37,061 nt of DNA from a bacterium (GTDB taxonomy: Bacteria; 4484-113; JAFGCY01): positions 1-37,061 of the forward strand of contig JAFGCY010000056.1 of the NCBI GenBank assembly GCA_016932385.1. Direction: 5' to 3'. The notes under the pieces are model-generated. The model was given only the letters and a program-made list of their open reading frames with translations, had not been told where the DNA came from and did no database searches. This document shows, piece after piece, positions 1 through 10,900 of the stretch (positions are counted from its first letter, which is position 1; the number at the start of each line of letters is the position of its first letter). A program made the translations under genes and the position numbers.

Positions 1-1725
1 GCGGCCGCCACCGCCACCGCCACCGCCGCTGCCGCCGCCGCCGCCACCGGTACCACCGCCGCCGCCGCCATAGCCGCTGTTACCGCCGCCTTGGTAAACA
101 TACCAGCCGACAGTCAGGGAAGGCAACAGATTCAGGCGTGACAGGATGTCGTACAGCTGCCAGGGATCCGCATAGTGCAACTGGTACAGGTCGATCTCGT
201 TCTGGCCGGGGATCTCCTGCTCCAAGCGCTCTTTGCTGGTGATCATGATGATCGGCTTCGCATACGGATCGTCCTCGTTGCGGTAGACCACTTTGTGCAG
301 GTTGTGCGTGGTCAGCACGATATCCAGGGCCTGGTCGAACGGGACGTTGTCGAACCGGCCGCGGACCGATCCGCCACCGACGCCCAACTGCGGGTCGAAG
401 ACGCCGGCATTGCGGAAACCGGGGCCGCTGCCGCCGCCCGGCAGATAGCCCGGATCCGGTGGTTCACGATAGTCGTAGCCACCGAACGGATCGTCAACCC
501 AATAGGGATCGACGATGATGGAAATTCCACTGATTTGGCTCAGGAACATCAGGAACTGGTACAGGCTGAAACCTGCCGCCGCCTCCAGGTTGACCCGAAC
601 GTCGCTGAGCAGTTCATCCTCGCCGGGGAAGCCAGGCAGCTCGTAGGTGCCATAGGCGTCGTTGGATGAACGGGCGTTCTTGCCATACCGGTAGGCATCC
701 GCCTGGGCCTTGGTGAGAATCTGCTCCACCGACGGAATGCTCTGCGGCGTTCCGTTGAAGCCCTGCGGGCCGGCCATCTGCTCCGGCACGAACCCACCGG
801 CGGTCGCGCTCAGCGCGTTGCCCACGGAGGGGTTGCTCGGCGCCAAGGGCGTGGTGGACGGCTTGGGTGTGGTCGCCAAAGGCATCGGCGCCGGTTCGCT
901 GCTCAGCTCGCCGACGGGCTGGCCGAAGGTCAGCACCAGGTCGGCACCGGACTCGCGCTGGCTGACCAGCGCCGTTCCGGTCTTCAGGCTGGAGCGCACC
1001 ATCAGGCCATTGGTCGTCTTAGCAGGAACCACCTCGATAAAGGTGACCTTGTCGGCCATGTCCTTGTGCACCATACCCATCAATGCCTGGTCCGCCGCCG
1101 CGTCGGGCACCAGGACGTCGACACGCTCCGGATAGCTCTGCTCGATCACACGGTAGCCGCTGCCGGCGACACCACGGATCGTCAGCGTCTGGTCGGCGGG
1201 GTCGTAAACGACGCCGTCGAGCGACACTGAGCTGATCGCGGGGGCCGGCGCGGGCGTGCTGCTGATCACCGGCAGCGCGTCGCCAGTCTGCTGATTCAGC
1301 CAGGACAGCTTGAAGGGCGTCCGCGCGCTGTCGGCGCTGAACACCTCGACCACTGTCTGGCCGTCCCCGATCACCGCCTCGCGGTATACGGCTTCACCGT
1401 CGACCGGTACCGTATCCGCCAGGGTGAGAGTCAGCAAGAAGCCCTCCGTTACCGGGGTAATCCCCACTCCGGTGACCAGATCGCCCGTAACCGCCGGCAC
1501 TGCCGGTGCAGGACCGGCATACGTGTACAGCGCCTCAAGACGACTCGGACTTAGCTTGTGACTAACTAAAGCTGATTGTAGTGCTTCGCCGTCGACTGTG
1601 ATCACAACCGCGTCCCGATCGGCCAGATCGAGCACGGTCAGTTCAGCAGGCCCAGCTCCCCAACTGTAGCCGGCGAACAAGAGAGCACACAGTAACGCGA
1701 ATATCCCAACCGCTCCCCTTTTCAT
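1..1725 (-). CDS. Secretin N-terminal part (PilQ/GspD-like), cut by the window edge
   Basis: Outer-membrane secretin subunit, the pore through which a type IV pilus or type II pseudopilus works. The frame is open from ATG 1725 to base 1 (575 codons), with no stop before the edge. A GAGGAG ribosome site lies 7 nt before the ATG, and residues 1-24 form a signal peptide. Residues about 200-268 are beta-rich and might be an AMIN-like domain (weak). Residues about 378-495 match the secretin STN/N0 fold: a segment with SQISGISIIVDP, then GRFDNVPFDQALDIVL and PIIMITS. A Pro/Gly-rich loop interrupts it. Residues 507-526 (LHYADPWQLYDIL) look like the start of an N1 domain and lead into a long Gly tract at 540-575. 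The beta-barrel gate domain lies outside the window. The gene is last in the pilin locus but has its own promoter. Secretin identity is firm; PilQ versus GspD is open. Confidence 0.8.
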   Translation of the reverse strand, partial: MKRGAVGIFALLCALLFAGYSWGAGPAELTVLDLADRDAVVITVDGEALQSALVSHKLSPSRLEALYTYAGPAPAVPAVTGDLVTGVGITPVTEGFLLTLTLADTVPVDGEAVYREAVIGDGQTVVEVFSADSARTPFKLSWLNQQTGDALPVISSTPAPAPAISSVSLDGVVYDPADQTLTIRGVAGSGYRVIEQSYPERVDVLVPDAAADQALMGMVHKDMADKVTFIEVVPAKTTNGLMVRSSLKTGTALVSQRESGADLVLTFGQPVGELSSEPAPMPLATTPKPSTTPLAPSNPSVGNALSATAGGFVPEQMAGPQGFNGTPQSIPSVEQILTKAQADAYRYGKNARSSNDAYGTYELPGFPGEDELLSDVRVNLEAAAGFSLYQFLMFLSQISGISIIVDPYWVDDPFGGYDYREPPDPGYLPGGGSGPGFRNAGVFDPQLGVGGGSVRGRFDNVPFDQALDIVLTTHNLHKVVYRNEDDPYAKPIIMITSKERLEQEIPGQNEIDLYQLHYADPWQLYDILSRLNLLPSLTVGWYVYQGGGNSGYGGGGGGTGGGGGGSGGGGGGGGR

Positions 1726-1840
1726 CACAATTCTCCTCACGGAGGGATCCTCCTAAACAATACTTATGCCACCCAAAATTGGGCGACGTCACTTGTGCGG
1801 CGCCAAACAATAGCCCGAGAGCTACCATTTGAATTCTCGT

Positions 1841-1869
1841 ATTCTAGGTTATCCACACATATATGTCAA
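1841..1869 (-). promoter_or_regulatory. Sigma-70-type promoter of the secretin gene
   Basis: On the minus strand TTGACA (1869-1864) is followed by a 17-bp spacer and TAGAAT (1846-1841), close to the vegetative consensus. Transcription would begin near 1834, giving a leader of about 110 nt. The spacer contains a perfect TTATCCACA (plus strand, 1849-1857), the DnaA-box consensus. The leader carries the 12-bp palindrome CCCAAAATTGGG (1772-1783) and a short GGAGG/CCTCC hairpin (1741-1753) next to the ribosome site. Confidence 0.7.
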
Positions 1870-1878
1870 TCAAATAGA

Positions 1879-1902
1879 AGCCCCCGTTGGGTAACGGGGG
1901 CT
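1879..1902 (-). terminator. Hairpin terminator after the giant GspK-like gene
   Basis: A perfect 10-bp stem, AGCCCCCGTT (1879-1888) with AACGGGGGCT (1893-1902), has a 4-nt loop and is followed on the minus strand by a modest T-rich stretch (TCTATTTG). It lies 41 bp beyond the stop of the giant gene and just before the secretin promoter, so it separates the two transcripts. The weak T tract leaves some doubt about its strength. Confidence 0.65.
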
Positions 1903-1942
1903 CGATTTTCGGTTTTCAGTCGATTTTACGCTGACCGCCGGC

Positions 1943-4900
1943 TCATTGCTCGTTGTCGCTGTACCAGAGGACCCGGTAGCTCATTTCGCGGTCGGGAGCG
2001 CTCAGGCCGACGGCCTGCATGGTCTGGTTGAGCTGATTCACATTGCGCCGCGCCCACATCGGCCCGACGTCGATGATCGCCTTCTTGGCCCGGTCGCGAC
2101 TGATCCGCGCGGTGTCCACGAAGGCACCGCCCGTGCCGCCGCTGGCCGTCACGCCGCCGTAAGCCTCGACCCGGAACACGTAGCTGCGGCAGGTCACGTA
2201 CGGCGCGATGTCGTCGAGGTAGTTGGCCACCGGAATGAACTCGCAGTTCTGGTCATCCCAGAACGCCTCGTACCGGAAGGCCGACGGACCGGAGAAGACC
2301 TGGGTGTTCCAGTCGTCCGGATCCATGCCGCTGCCGCTGTCCGCCGCGAAGTTGTCGCCGTTGATCTCCATGGTCGGATTGGCGCCGGTGGCATCAAGGT
2401 CGTAGGTGTGCGGATCCTCGTCGGCGTCGATCACCTTATAGAGGTCGAACAGGTGCCGGAACGGCGGGTTCGAGATGTAAGTGTAGGCCGTCATGTCGTT
2501 ACTCTGGATGATCGCGATCTCGTTGCGCGCGTCCATCGGCTCGCCCGGCGCCGTGGTCGGCGTCGGCGCGGTGAACGTGACGTTGCCGACGCTGTCGATG
2601 CTGACCCCGACGGTGAACTCGCCGCCGCTGTAGGTGAAGTAGTTGCGGGAGTCGAAGGCCCAGCGCGAGTAGTTGTCGGAGCCGACCTGGTAAAGGCCGG
2701 TGCCGGCCCAGTCGCTCATCTCGCCCGCGCGGTTGTCTTCCCAGAAGCCGTTGTGGGCCACGTCGTTGAGGTACTTGGCGTAGTTGGAGGCCGGCTCGTA
2801 GAACTGGTACGTGTAGTTCAGCCACGTACCGACCGGCAGCTGGATCGCCAGGTTCACGTCGGCGGTCCAGCGCTCGCGCACCACGGCGACGTCGCTGGGG
2901 GCGTAGAACATCGACCAATTGTTGGCGTTGTCGAAGTTGTAGTAACTCGCCGCCATGTGGTCCCAGGCGTTGTTGATGTTGTCGGCCCCGCTGTTGTCGG
3001 CGTCGGCGAGCACGGCGTTGCGGTCGTCCACGGCGTATTCATGCGGGTTGGTGCCGTCCCAGGGGCCGATCACCGGCAGGTGGTCGACGCGGAACGTGCC
3101 GCCCAGCTCCGGATGGGCGCCGAAGGCGGTATTGGATCCCGGTACATAGCCGAACTCGTCGCTGCTGTCCGGCACCGCCGGCTTGTGCAGGTCGTAGTAC
3201 ATCGTCCGGTAGCGGATGACCTTCTGGGCCAATACCCGGGCCTCGCGCTCCGTCATATAGAGGTCCAGTGTCGGATCGGCCACCACGCGGTAGTTCTCGT
3301 CCGTGCCGTCGTTGTCGAGGTCCAGATCGACGTCGGTGTCGTACCCGCGCTCAACGCGGATCTGCATGAACAGGGCGGTCAGCACGTCCTCGGAGGCCGT
3401 GTTGATGTTGATCCGGCCCATCGTGAAGGTGTCGTAGAAGTCCTGGATCTCGTCGTCGGCGGTGCTGTCCAGCGTGTAATTGGCATAGAACAGCGGCTGC
3501 GACAGCGGATCCTTGGTGGGATAGAAGCCGCGGCTGCGGAACGAGGGGTTCGGGTCCGTGGTGAACAGGTCACCCAGCACCTGGATGTCCGCCTCGAGCA
3601 GGCGGCCGCCGCCGTAGTCGCCCGTGGGCACGTTCTGGTATATGTCGGTGTTACCATCTTCGATGTTGAGGAACGGGTCGGTCCAGATTCGCACGGCATG
3701 CATCGGCCGGTTCTCGCCGTCGCGCTCCACCTGCGGGGCGGAGTTGCCGTAGCTCGACGGCGTCAGGTAGCCGCTGGCGAAGACGTCCTCGGTCACGAAC
3801 TTCATCGCGCCGCCGTTGTCGATCACCACCAGCTGGACGATGTAGTTGCCGGCTTCGGGCACGATGAACTCGACCGGCTCATCGTCGGCCGTCGGCAGCC
3901 GCGGATCGTCCAGAATGCCGTTGGCGCCGAAGGTGTTGGGATCCTCACGGGTCGCCGAACCTTCCACGTCGCCGGTGACGTTGATCAGCTGCAGCGCCAC
4001 GTTGTACGTGCCGCCGGACATCTGCCGCCCGCCGGAGACCGTGTAGTGGACTTCCAGCAGGAACGGCGCCATGCCGCTGGCCGGCGTGACCAGCAGGTTG
4101 GCGTTGAGCGGGATCGTCTCGGCGATCTCCACCGTGGTGGTGTCGGAATCGGTGGTGCCGGCGCTGTCGGTGACCGTCACCGCGCTGTTGTAGGCCCCGG
4201 AAATCGTGAACATCCAGGAGGCCGAAGTCTCGTTGCCCTGCTGGAGCGTGCGGGTCGTGTCGATGCCGCCGTCGCCGTCGAAATCGAAGTCCAGCGTGTA
4301 GGGCGGCATGCCGCCGTCGACGAAGACGGTGTATTCGATCTCATCGCCGACGGAGCCGCTCGGCGGGTTGGCCATCATGTTGATGCTCAAGGCCGGCGCT
4401 ACGATGTTGAAGTCGCGGCGGCAGGCCGTGAACGAGCTGGCGCCGTCGTTGACGACCAGCCAGACCCAGTAACGGCCGGAACCGTCGTCCGTCGGGTCGT
4501 ACCAGGTCTCGTCCGAGATATCCTCGAGCGGACTGAAGATCGGGTACGGCACCGTCGAGCTCGGACCGGCGTTGTAGTCGCCGTCGAGGCCGACCATGCC
4601 GGTCGAGACACCGCTGTACTTCTCGACGTACCAGCTGTAGGTGAAGACCGGGTTGCTCGCCGCGCCGCCGGTGACATAGCTGTCCAGGCTGATGATCTGG
4701 CTGTTGCTGCCGACCAGCGGCTCGGCCGCGAAATCCGCGGCCAGCGGCCGGCGCTCGTTCTGCTCGCCCTGGATGCGGTCGCCCCAGAACAGCGCTTGGC
4801 TGTCGAAGGCGAAGGCCCGCTCGTCCAGGTCGAGGTTGTCGGCGGCGAAGCCCATGCCGTTGTACACGCCGCGGTTGGCGTGATAGTACGAGAAGCTGCC

Positions 4901-7900
4901 CGAGGCGTTCACGCGCCCGACGCCGTTGACCGCCGCCGGGAAGCTGGCGCCCGCACTGGTGCCGGCACCCGGCACGTTCATCAGGTTCGGGCCGTTCTGG
5001 AACATGAATTCGTAGTAGTTGACCGGGTTGTCGCCCTGCGGCGACTCGTTCGCGCCGGCCAGCCATTCCGTGTCGGCATTGACGTCGGAGAGCCAGTTCA
5101 GCGCTCCGCCGATGCCGTGGACGGCCTGGTGGCGCATCGTCGTCACGCCGTAGGAGTTGCTGCTGATGAACGGGCGCGTGTAGCTGACCCAGGTGGTCAG
5201 CGTATCCGCGTAGTCCTGCATGCCCGGCGGGATCAGCAGCTGGTCGCTGGCGAAGTAATGGCGCTGCAACGAGTTGGAGGTGCCGGCCAGCGGGTAGTCC
5301 ATCAGGTTCGTGGCCACCGAGTAGCTGGTCTCCAGGGTCACCTTGTGCCAGCTGTCGCGGTCCCAGCTCTCCACGTTGAGCGTGGCGAGGTCGGTGTCGT
5401 AATCGTCGCCGCCGACGATCACGATCGGCAGCGCGTAGGGGCCGTAGGTGCTCTGGATGCCCGCCTCGGCGGGTATGATGTCCACATAATACACGGCCTG
5501 CGTCGGCGCGCCGCCCGGCGTACCGATCGCCCCGAGCAGTTCCGCCGCCACGAAGCTGTGCGTGGCCTTGAGCTGCTCGACTTCCAGGCCGTTGACCGCG
5601 CCGTCGAGCCGCGAGGTCGTGCCGACGGCGAATACCTCGTCGATCACGCTGTCGTCATCCCAGTCGATCCGGACGGCCGACGGGTTGTTGACCGAGGCGT
5701 CGAGATCGAACGGGTAGCGCATGTCGATCGTGAAGTCCACCGGCGCGCCGACCGAGGCGTAGGTCGCATCGGCCCAGGACGCGAAGCTCGAACCGTCGCT
5801 GGAGTAGATCGCGTAGTCGAACCCGACGCGCCATTGGTTGGCCGGAATCGCGCAGTTCCACTGGTGCAGGCTGGCCCAGGACGGCGGGACGTTGATCGTG
5901 ATCGCCTCGCCGCCGACGAAGGGCGTGTAGGTGCCGCCCGTCGGATCCTGGACGGTGACCGTGTTCGGCCCGACGGCGATGCCGATGATGTCCCAGACAT
6001 CGCCCGTGGCGGTGTTGGTGATCGTGCTGCCCACCCAGGTCGCGGCCACCGGCGTGGTCACGGTCAGGATGTAGGCGTTGGGGATCACCGCATCGGGGAT
6101 CGCGACCAGGACGTTGTCGGCGATCGCGCCGCCGCCCGAGACGTGCTCGAGGCGGATCCAGCTGTAATCGGGCAGGCCCGGATCGGTGGCGAAGGTGTCC
6201 ACCACGATCCAGAGCGTGCCGTCGGTCAGATTCGTAATGTTGTCGCCGGGGATCAGGCCGCCCATCGGGTTGCCGTAGGTCAGGCCCGGCCCGTCGCCGA
6301 CCCAGTAGTAGTTGGCCTGCTGGACCAGGTAGACCGGATGCACGCCGGCGGATTCCAGCGTGCTGGCCGTGATCGTGCCGAGGCGGGTGATCGCCGCGCC
6401 GTTGTTCAGGCCGACCGTGTAAGTCGGGTCCGCCGGATCGTGCAGCGTCAGCCGCGTCGAGCTGTCAACGGCGAATACGTCGGCGGTCGCCTCGCCGTTG
6501 CCGGTCGAGGGCGGCGCACCGTCGTCGTCGCGCTCATGCAGGATCACCAGGTCGCCCTCGCGCACGCCGAAGTTGCCGAAAAGGCTGAAGTTGGCGTTGA
6601 CATCGGTCAGGGTCACGCCGGACGTATCCGTCGCGGTCGCCGTGCCGCTGCCGATCGCGCCGCCGCCGATCGTGCCGTTGGCGCGATCGTTCAGGTCGAC
6701 CTGCCACTTGTAACGCAGGCCCGTCGCGGCCCCGCCCGTCGCCGAACCGAAGGCCACGCCCTCGGAGGGATCGGCGGTGAACGTCTCGCTGCGCAGGTCG
6801 ATCTCCGGGTAAATGTTGGCCAGCATGCCGTTGACGCCTTCGAAGTCGTAGTAACGGCGCACTTCGTAGGTATCGCCGACGGCCCAGGTGCTGCCACCGT
6901 TCAGGGAGGTCGTTTCGATCTCCTGGTTGTTGAACACGGTCATCACGCTGGCGGTTTCGTTGGGCACCAGCGCGGTGTTGATGATCCGGTCGCCCGCCCG
7001 CACGCCGTCCGCGTACAGGTTGCCCAGCGTGTCGCTGAACGTGGCGTCCGGATAGGTGCCGCTGACACTGCCCAGATCGGTGACCTGGCCGACCGCCAGC
7101 GTCACGTAGGTGTCCTCCAACGGGCGCAGGTCGCGGATCATGACCAGCTGGTGGCTGACGGCCTGGCGGCCACTGATCAAGTCGCGGACGACCAGCGTGG
7201 CGTTGTAGTTGCCGATGCCGTCGCCGGCGTAGTCGTGGGAGATGCCGCGGTCGGAACCGCTGATCACGCCCTCGGCGCCGGTGTTGGCCATGGTGTTATA
7301 GGAGTAGTCGATATTGCCGTCGCCCTGGTAGTCCAGCTCGAAGCTGAGGTAGGTCGCGTCGTTGGGCGACAGTTTGCCGATCAGGTCGAAGGTCACGTTG
7401 AAGCCCGTCTGGAAGAAGACGCGCTCGCTGGTACCCTCCGGCGTGGTGACCGTCAGATAGCCGCTCAGCGCGCCGTCCGGCACGCGGACGTAGAGGGCCA
7501 TCTGCTCGTAGGTCGTGCCGCCGATCGTCAGGGTTTCGCCGTCGTCGATCACGGCGAAGGCTTCGGCCGTCACGCCGCCGCCGAAGGTCACCACGTTGTC
7601 GGAGGCGACGCCCGTCGGATGCGGGGCCGGGATGCCGCCGACCGCCGGCGGCAGCGGAGCCGCGAAATTGTAACCGCGGATGATGATCACGTCGCCGCTG
7701 GCCGCCACGTCGGGCTCCAGCGCGTCCTTGAGGGTGCCGTCCGGCTTGGTGCCGATCGCGCCGATGTAGGGCATGTTCGAGCCGCCGGCGGCGCGCGGGT
7801 TGTCGCCGATCACGGCGCTGCCGTTGCCCGGCGGCGTCGCGAGCAGCACGGCCATCGGCGTGCGGGCCAGGCTGGAGGTCGCCGGCGTGGTCGTCGCCCC

Positions 7901-10900
7901 GCTGTCGGTCAGCGTGACCATCGCCACGTCGTGCGCGACGGTCGCGTTGACGGCGTCGGGCAGCGACTCGGCGTGGTCGAAGACGTAGCAGTGGACGAAG
8001 TAGACGCCGTCGGCGTCGGCGATGCCGTCGCCGCCGGTCGCGCCGGTGGCGTTGTTATAGCGGTCCAGCGTGTTGAACTCGAACGTCGGGTTGGACTCGT
8101 TGCTGACCATCTGGAAGCTGGACGCCGTCGGGCCGACGACCGCGGACGCATCGATGCTGACATACGGCTCGTTGGCGTCGACGATCTCGGTGCCGATGAT
8201 CGTCGTCGGATCGGCCGAGTCGTACATCGGACGGTGGACTTCCCAGCGGTAGCTGTAGGAGCCCGTGCCGCCGTCCACCCCGGCGGAGCAGACGAAGCCG
8301 CGCCGGCCGGTGCCCAGTGAGCGCAGGCCGATGCTGGCGTTGAGGTCCGGCGGAATGCCGGCCGAGCCGCCCGGGCCGGTGTCGCTGCTGAGCAGCAGTT
8401 GCGTATAGACCACGTCGGAAGCCGGCGTGCCGGCGTTGTCCGTCACGGTCAACTCGACCCAGTACTGGCCGTTGTAGCCGTTGGTCGAGGTCAGGCCCAG
8501 CGCGACCGGATCGAAGGTAAAGGTTTCGTCGATGTCGTTGGACGAGCGCGAATCGGTGGCGATGACCGAACCGGCCACCGTCGTGTCGTAGATCACGCCC
8601 GGCGCCGTCACGCGCGACAGGCGCGGCGGCACGGTGTTGCCCGGCCAGTCGTTGATCGTGAAGCCGGAACCCGGCGCCACGTCCGGACCGACATACGGCT
8701 GGGCGCCGCCGGCGCCGGAACCGTAGGCCGGATCGAGGATCCGCACGCGGTAGGTATAGGGCAGCGCCCCGCCGACCGCGCTGGCGATGAAGCTCGTGCT
8801 CGTGTCGTCGGACCAGATCGAGGGCTCCTCGGCCGTGATCTGGGCCTCGACGACCGGGCTGGTCGTGATCAGGCTGACGGTCACCGCGTCGGTGGCGAAG
8901 CCGACCGTGCCCGGCAGCGGCCAGGTTCCGCCGTAGACCGGATCGGCCGGGAACATCGGCGGCAGCTGGACCTCGTCGCCGACAACCACCGGCATGCCGA
9001 AGGAATCGAGCGAGCTGAAGTCGCCCGCGGCCAACGGCAGCGTGTTCGGCGCGTCGACGAACGTGCGCAGGTCGTACAGGCGCAGGATCACATTCGGGGC
9101 GTCCGGCGTGATGCGGATCACGCGCGGGTCGCCGGTCTGCCAGCTGCTGGCCGGCCAGGTACCGTCGTAGCTGTCCGGCACGCCGCTGTAGTCCCAGTCG
9201 TAGAGCAGGTACGTGCCGCCGTCGGTCTCCGCGCCGCCGTAGGCGGACCGGATCTCGAACTGGTCGCCGGCCACGCGGACGGGCAGCGTATCAACGCGGA
9301 ACGGGATATCCGCTTCCTCGTTGTACTGCAGGTAAACCTGCGAAACCTCGTCGCAACGCTGGGCCGGAACGGTCTCGGCGCCGGCGGCGTCATCCCACTT
9401 GCGGACTTCGACGCGCGCGGTGAGATAGGGGTCGCCGCGCATATCGAAGGCCCAGCACTGGCGCTCGGCGGCCGTCGTGAACTGCTCGCCGGGGTAAGCC
9501 GGGTCACCGTCGGCGGCGGAGTTGTTCCACCAGCCGGCTTCCAGCGGGCGGCCATCCGCGTCCGCGCCCGGCGTCGCTTCCGGCTCGGGCACGTCGTCCC
9601 AGCCGAAGCGGTGGCGCAGCGTACCGCGCCCGTCCAGCGGGCCGAGGTAGGTCGCGAAGGCTGCCGCCTCGGTGAAGCGGTAGGTCAAGACATCCAAATT
9701 GTTGTAATTGTCGTGCGCGACGATCGTGATCTTGTTGCTGGTGCCGTCGGCGCCGGCGCCGACCGCTCTAAGCTGCATCGGCGTGATCGGGATCACGCAG
9801 TCGACGTTGGAGGTCGCGGGATCGTCCCAGTTCAGACCCGGCCGGTTGCCGATCGTGAACTGGATATAGTACAGCACCGCGTTCATGTCCGGCTCGTCGC
9901 CCGTGCCCGCGCGGTCGTCGGGACCGTTGGCATGGACGTTCTGCATGTACCAGCCCTGGTCCACCACGTCGCTGAAGGCGATGTAGTAATTGACCGCCGA
10001 GAGCTCCTCGGGAATGCCCAGGTCCACGTCGCCGTTGCCGTTGAAGTCGTAGCGGAAGTCGGACGGCAGGTCCGCCATCAGGCTGACGCTCATGTTGGCG
10101 AACTTGTAGCGCGGCACGTCCAGCACGTCGGCGACCGAGTCGAACTCGCCCGGCCGGAGCAGGCCGTCGTAGCCGGCGATCAGCTCGGAGCCGTGCGGGC
10201 GGATCCACGGATCGACGTTCTCACCCGCGTCGGGATCGGGGTTGTTGTTGCCCAGCAGCCGCTCGATCCAGGCCAGGTAATCCGTCCAGCTCATCCAGAG
10301 CCCGATCGGGCCGAAGAAGCCCGACCAGCGGCTGGAACTCTGCCAGGCGCCGTTGTCCGGGTTGTAGGTGTAGTCATCTGTTTCGAAGAACGTACCGTTG
10401 CGGTACATCAGGATCGAGAGGCAGCTGTCGAGGTCGAAGGCCGGGTTCAGCGCGGGATAACCGGCACCGGGCAGGCTGACGCCGCCTTCGGTCCAGTTCA
10501 CCTCGTGGCCGTAGCTGCCGACATTGTAGGGGTGCGAGAAACCCGTGCTGTCGACGTTGCCGTCGCTGTCGCGGTGCGCGATCAGCACCGACGGGTTGGC
10601 CGGGTCGCTCAGGTCGTAGCGCGAATCGGTGTTGGGCACGAGGTGGTCCTCGGCGCCCGCGCGGCCCAGGCGGTCGACCGCCGGCAGCGTGACCTTGTAG
10701 CGCAGCGTCTGCGGCAGGTGCTCACGGATATGAGCGTACATCTCGCTGGCGGACTCGCGGTAGTCGTCGAGAGAGAAGCCGAAGACGAAGCGGTCGATGT
10801 CATAGCGCAGGTCGGCGACATCGTCGGTATCCTGCATCGAATCCGGCGTCTCGCGCAGGGCCACCGAGCCGTTGTACTCGGGATCGCCCGGCGCATAGGC

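Noticed and set aside
1849-1857. Possible replication origin from a DnaA box
   Set aside because: Single box, no AT-rich unwinding element or box cluster, and no dnaA, dnaN or parAB nearby; kept only as a regulatory idea.
1946-8320. 2,124-codon open frame on the plus strand opposite the giant gene
   Set aside because: Mirror of the GC-rich codon pattern of the minus-strand gene; translation is Val/Arg/Ala/His-rich with no motifs, and there is no promoter or ribosome site.
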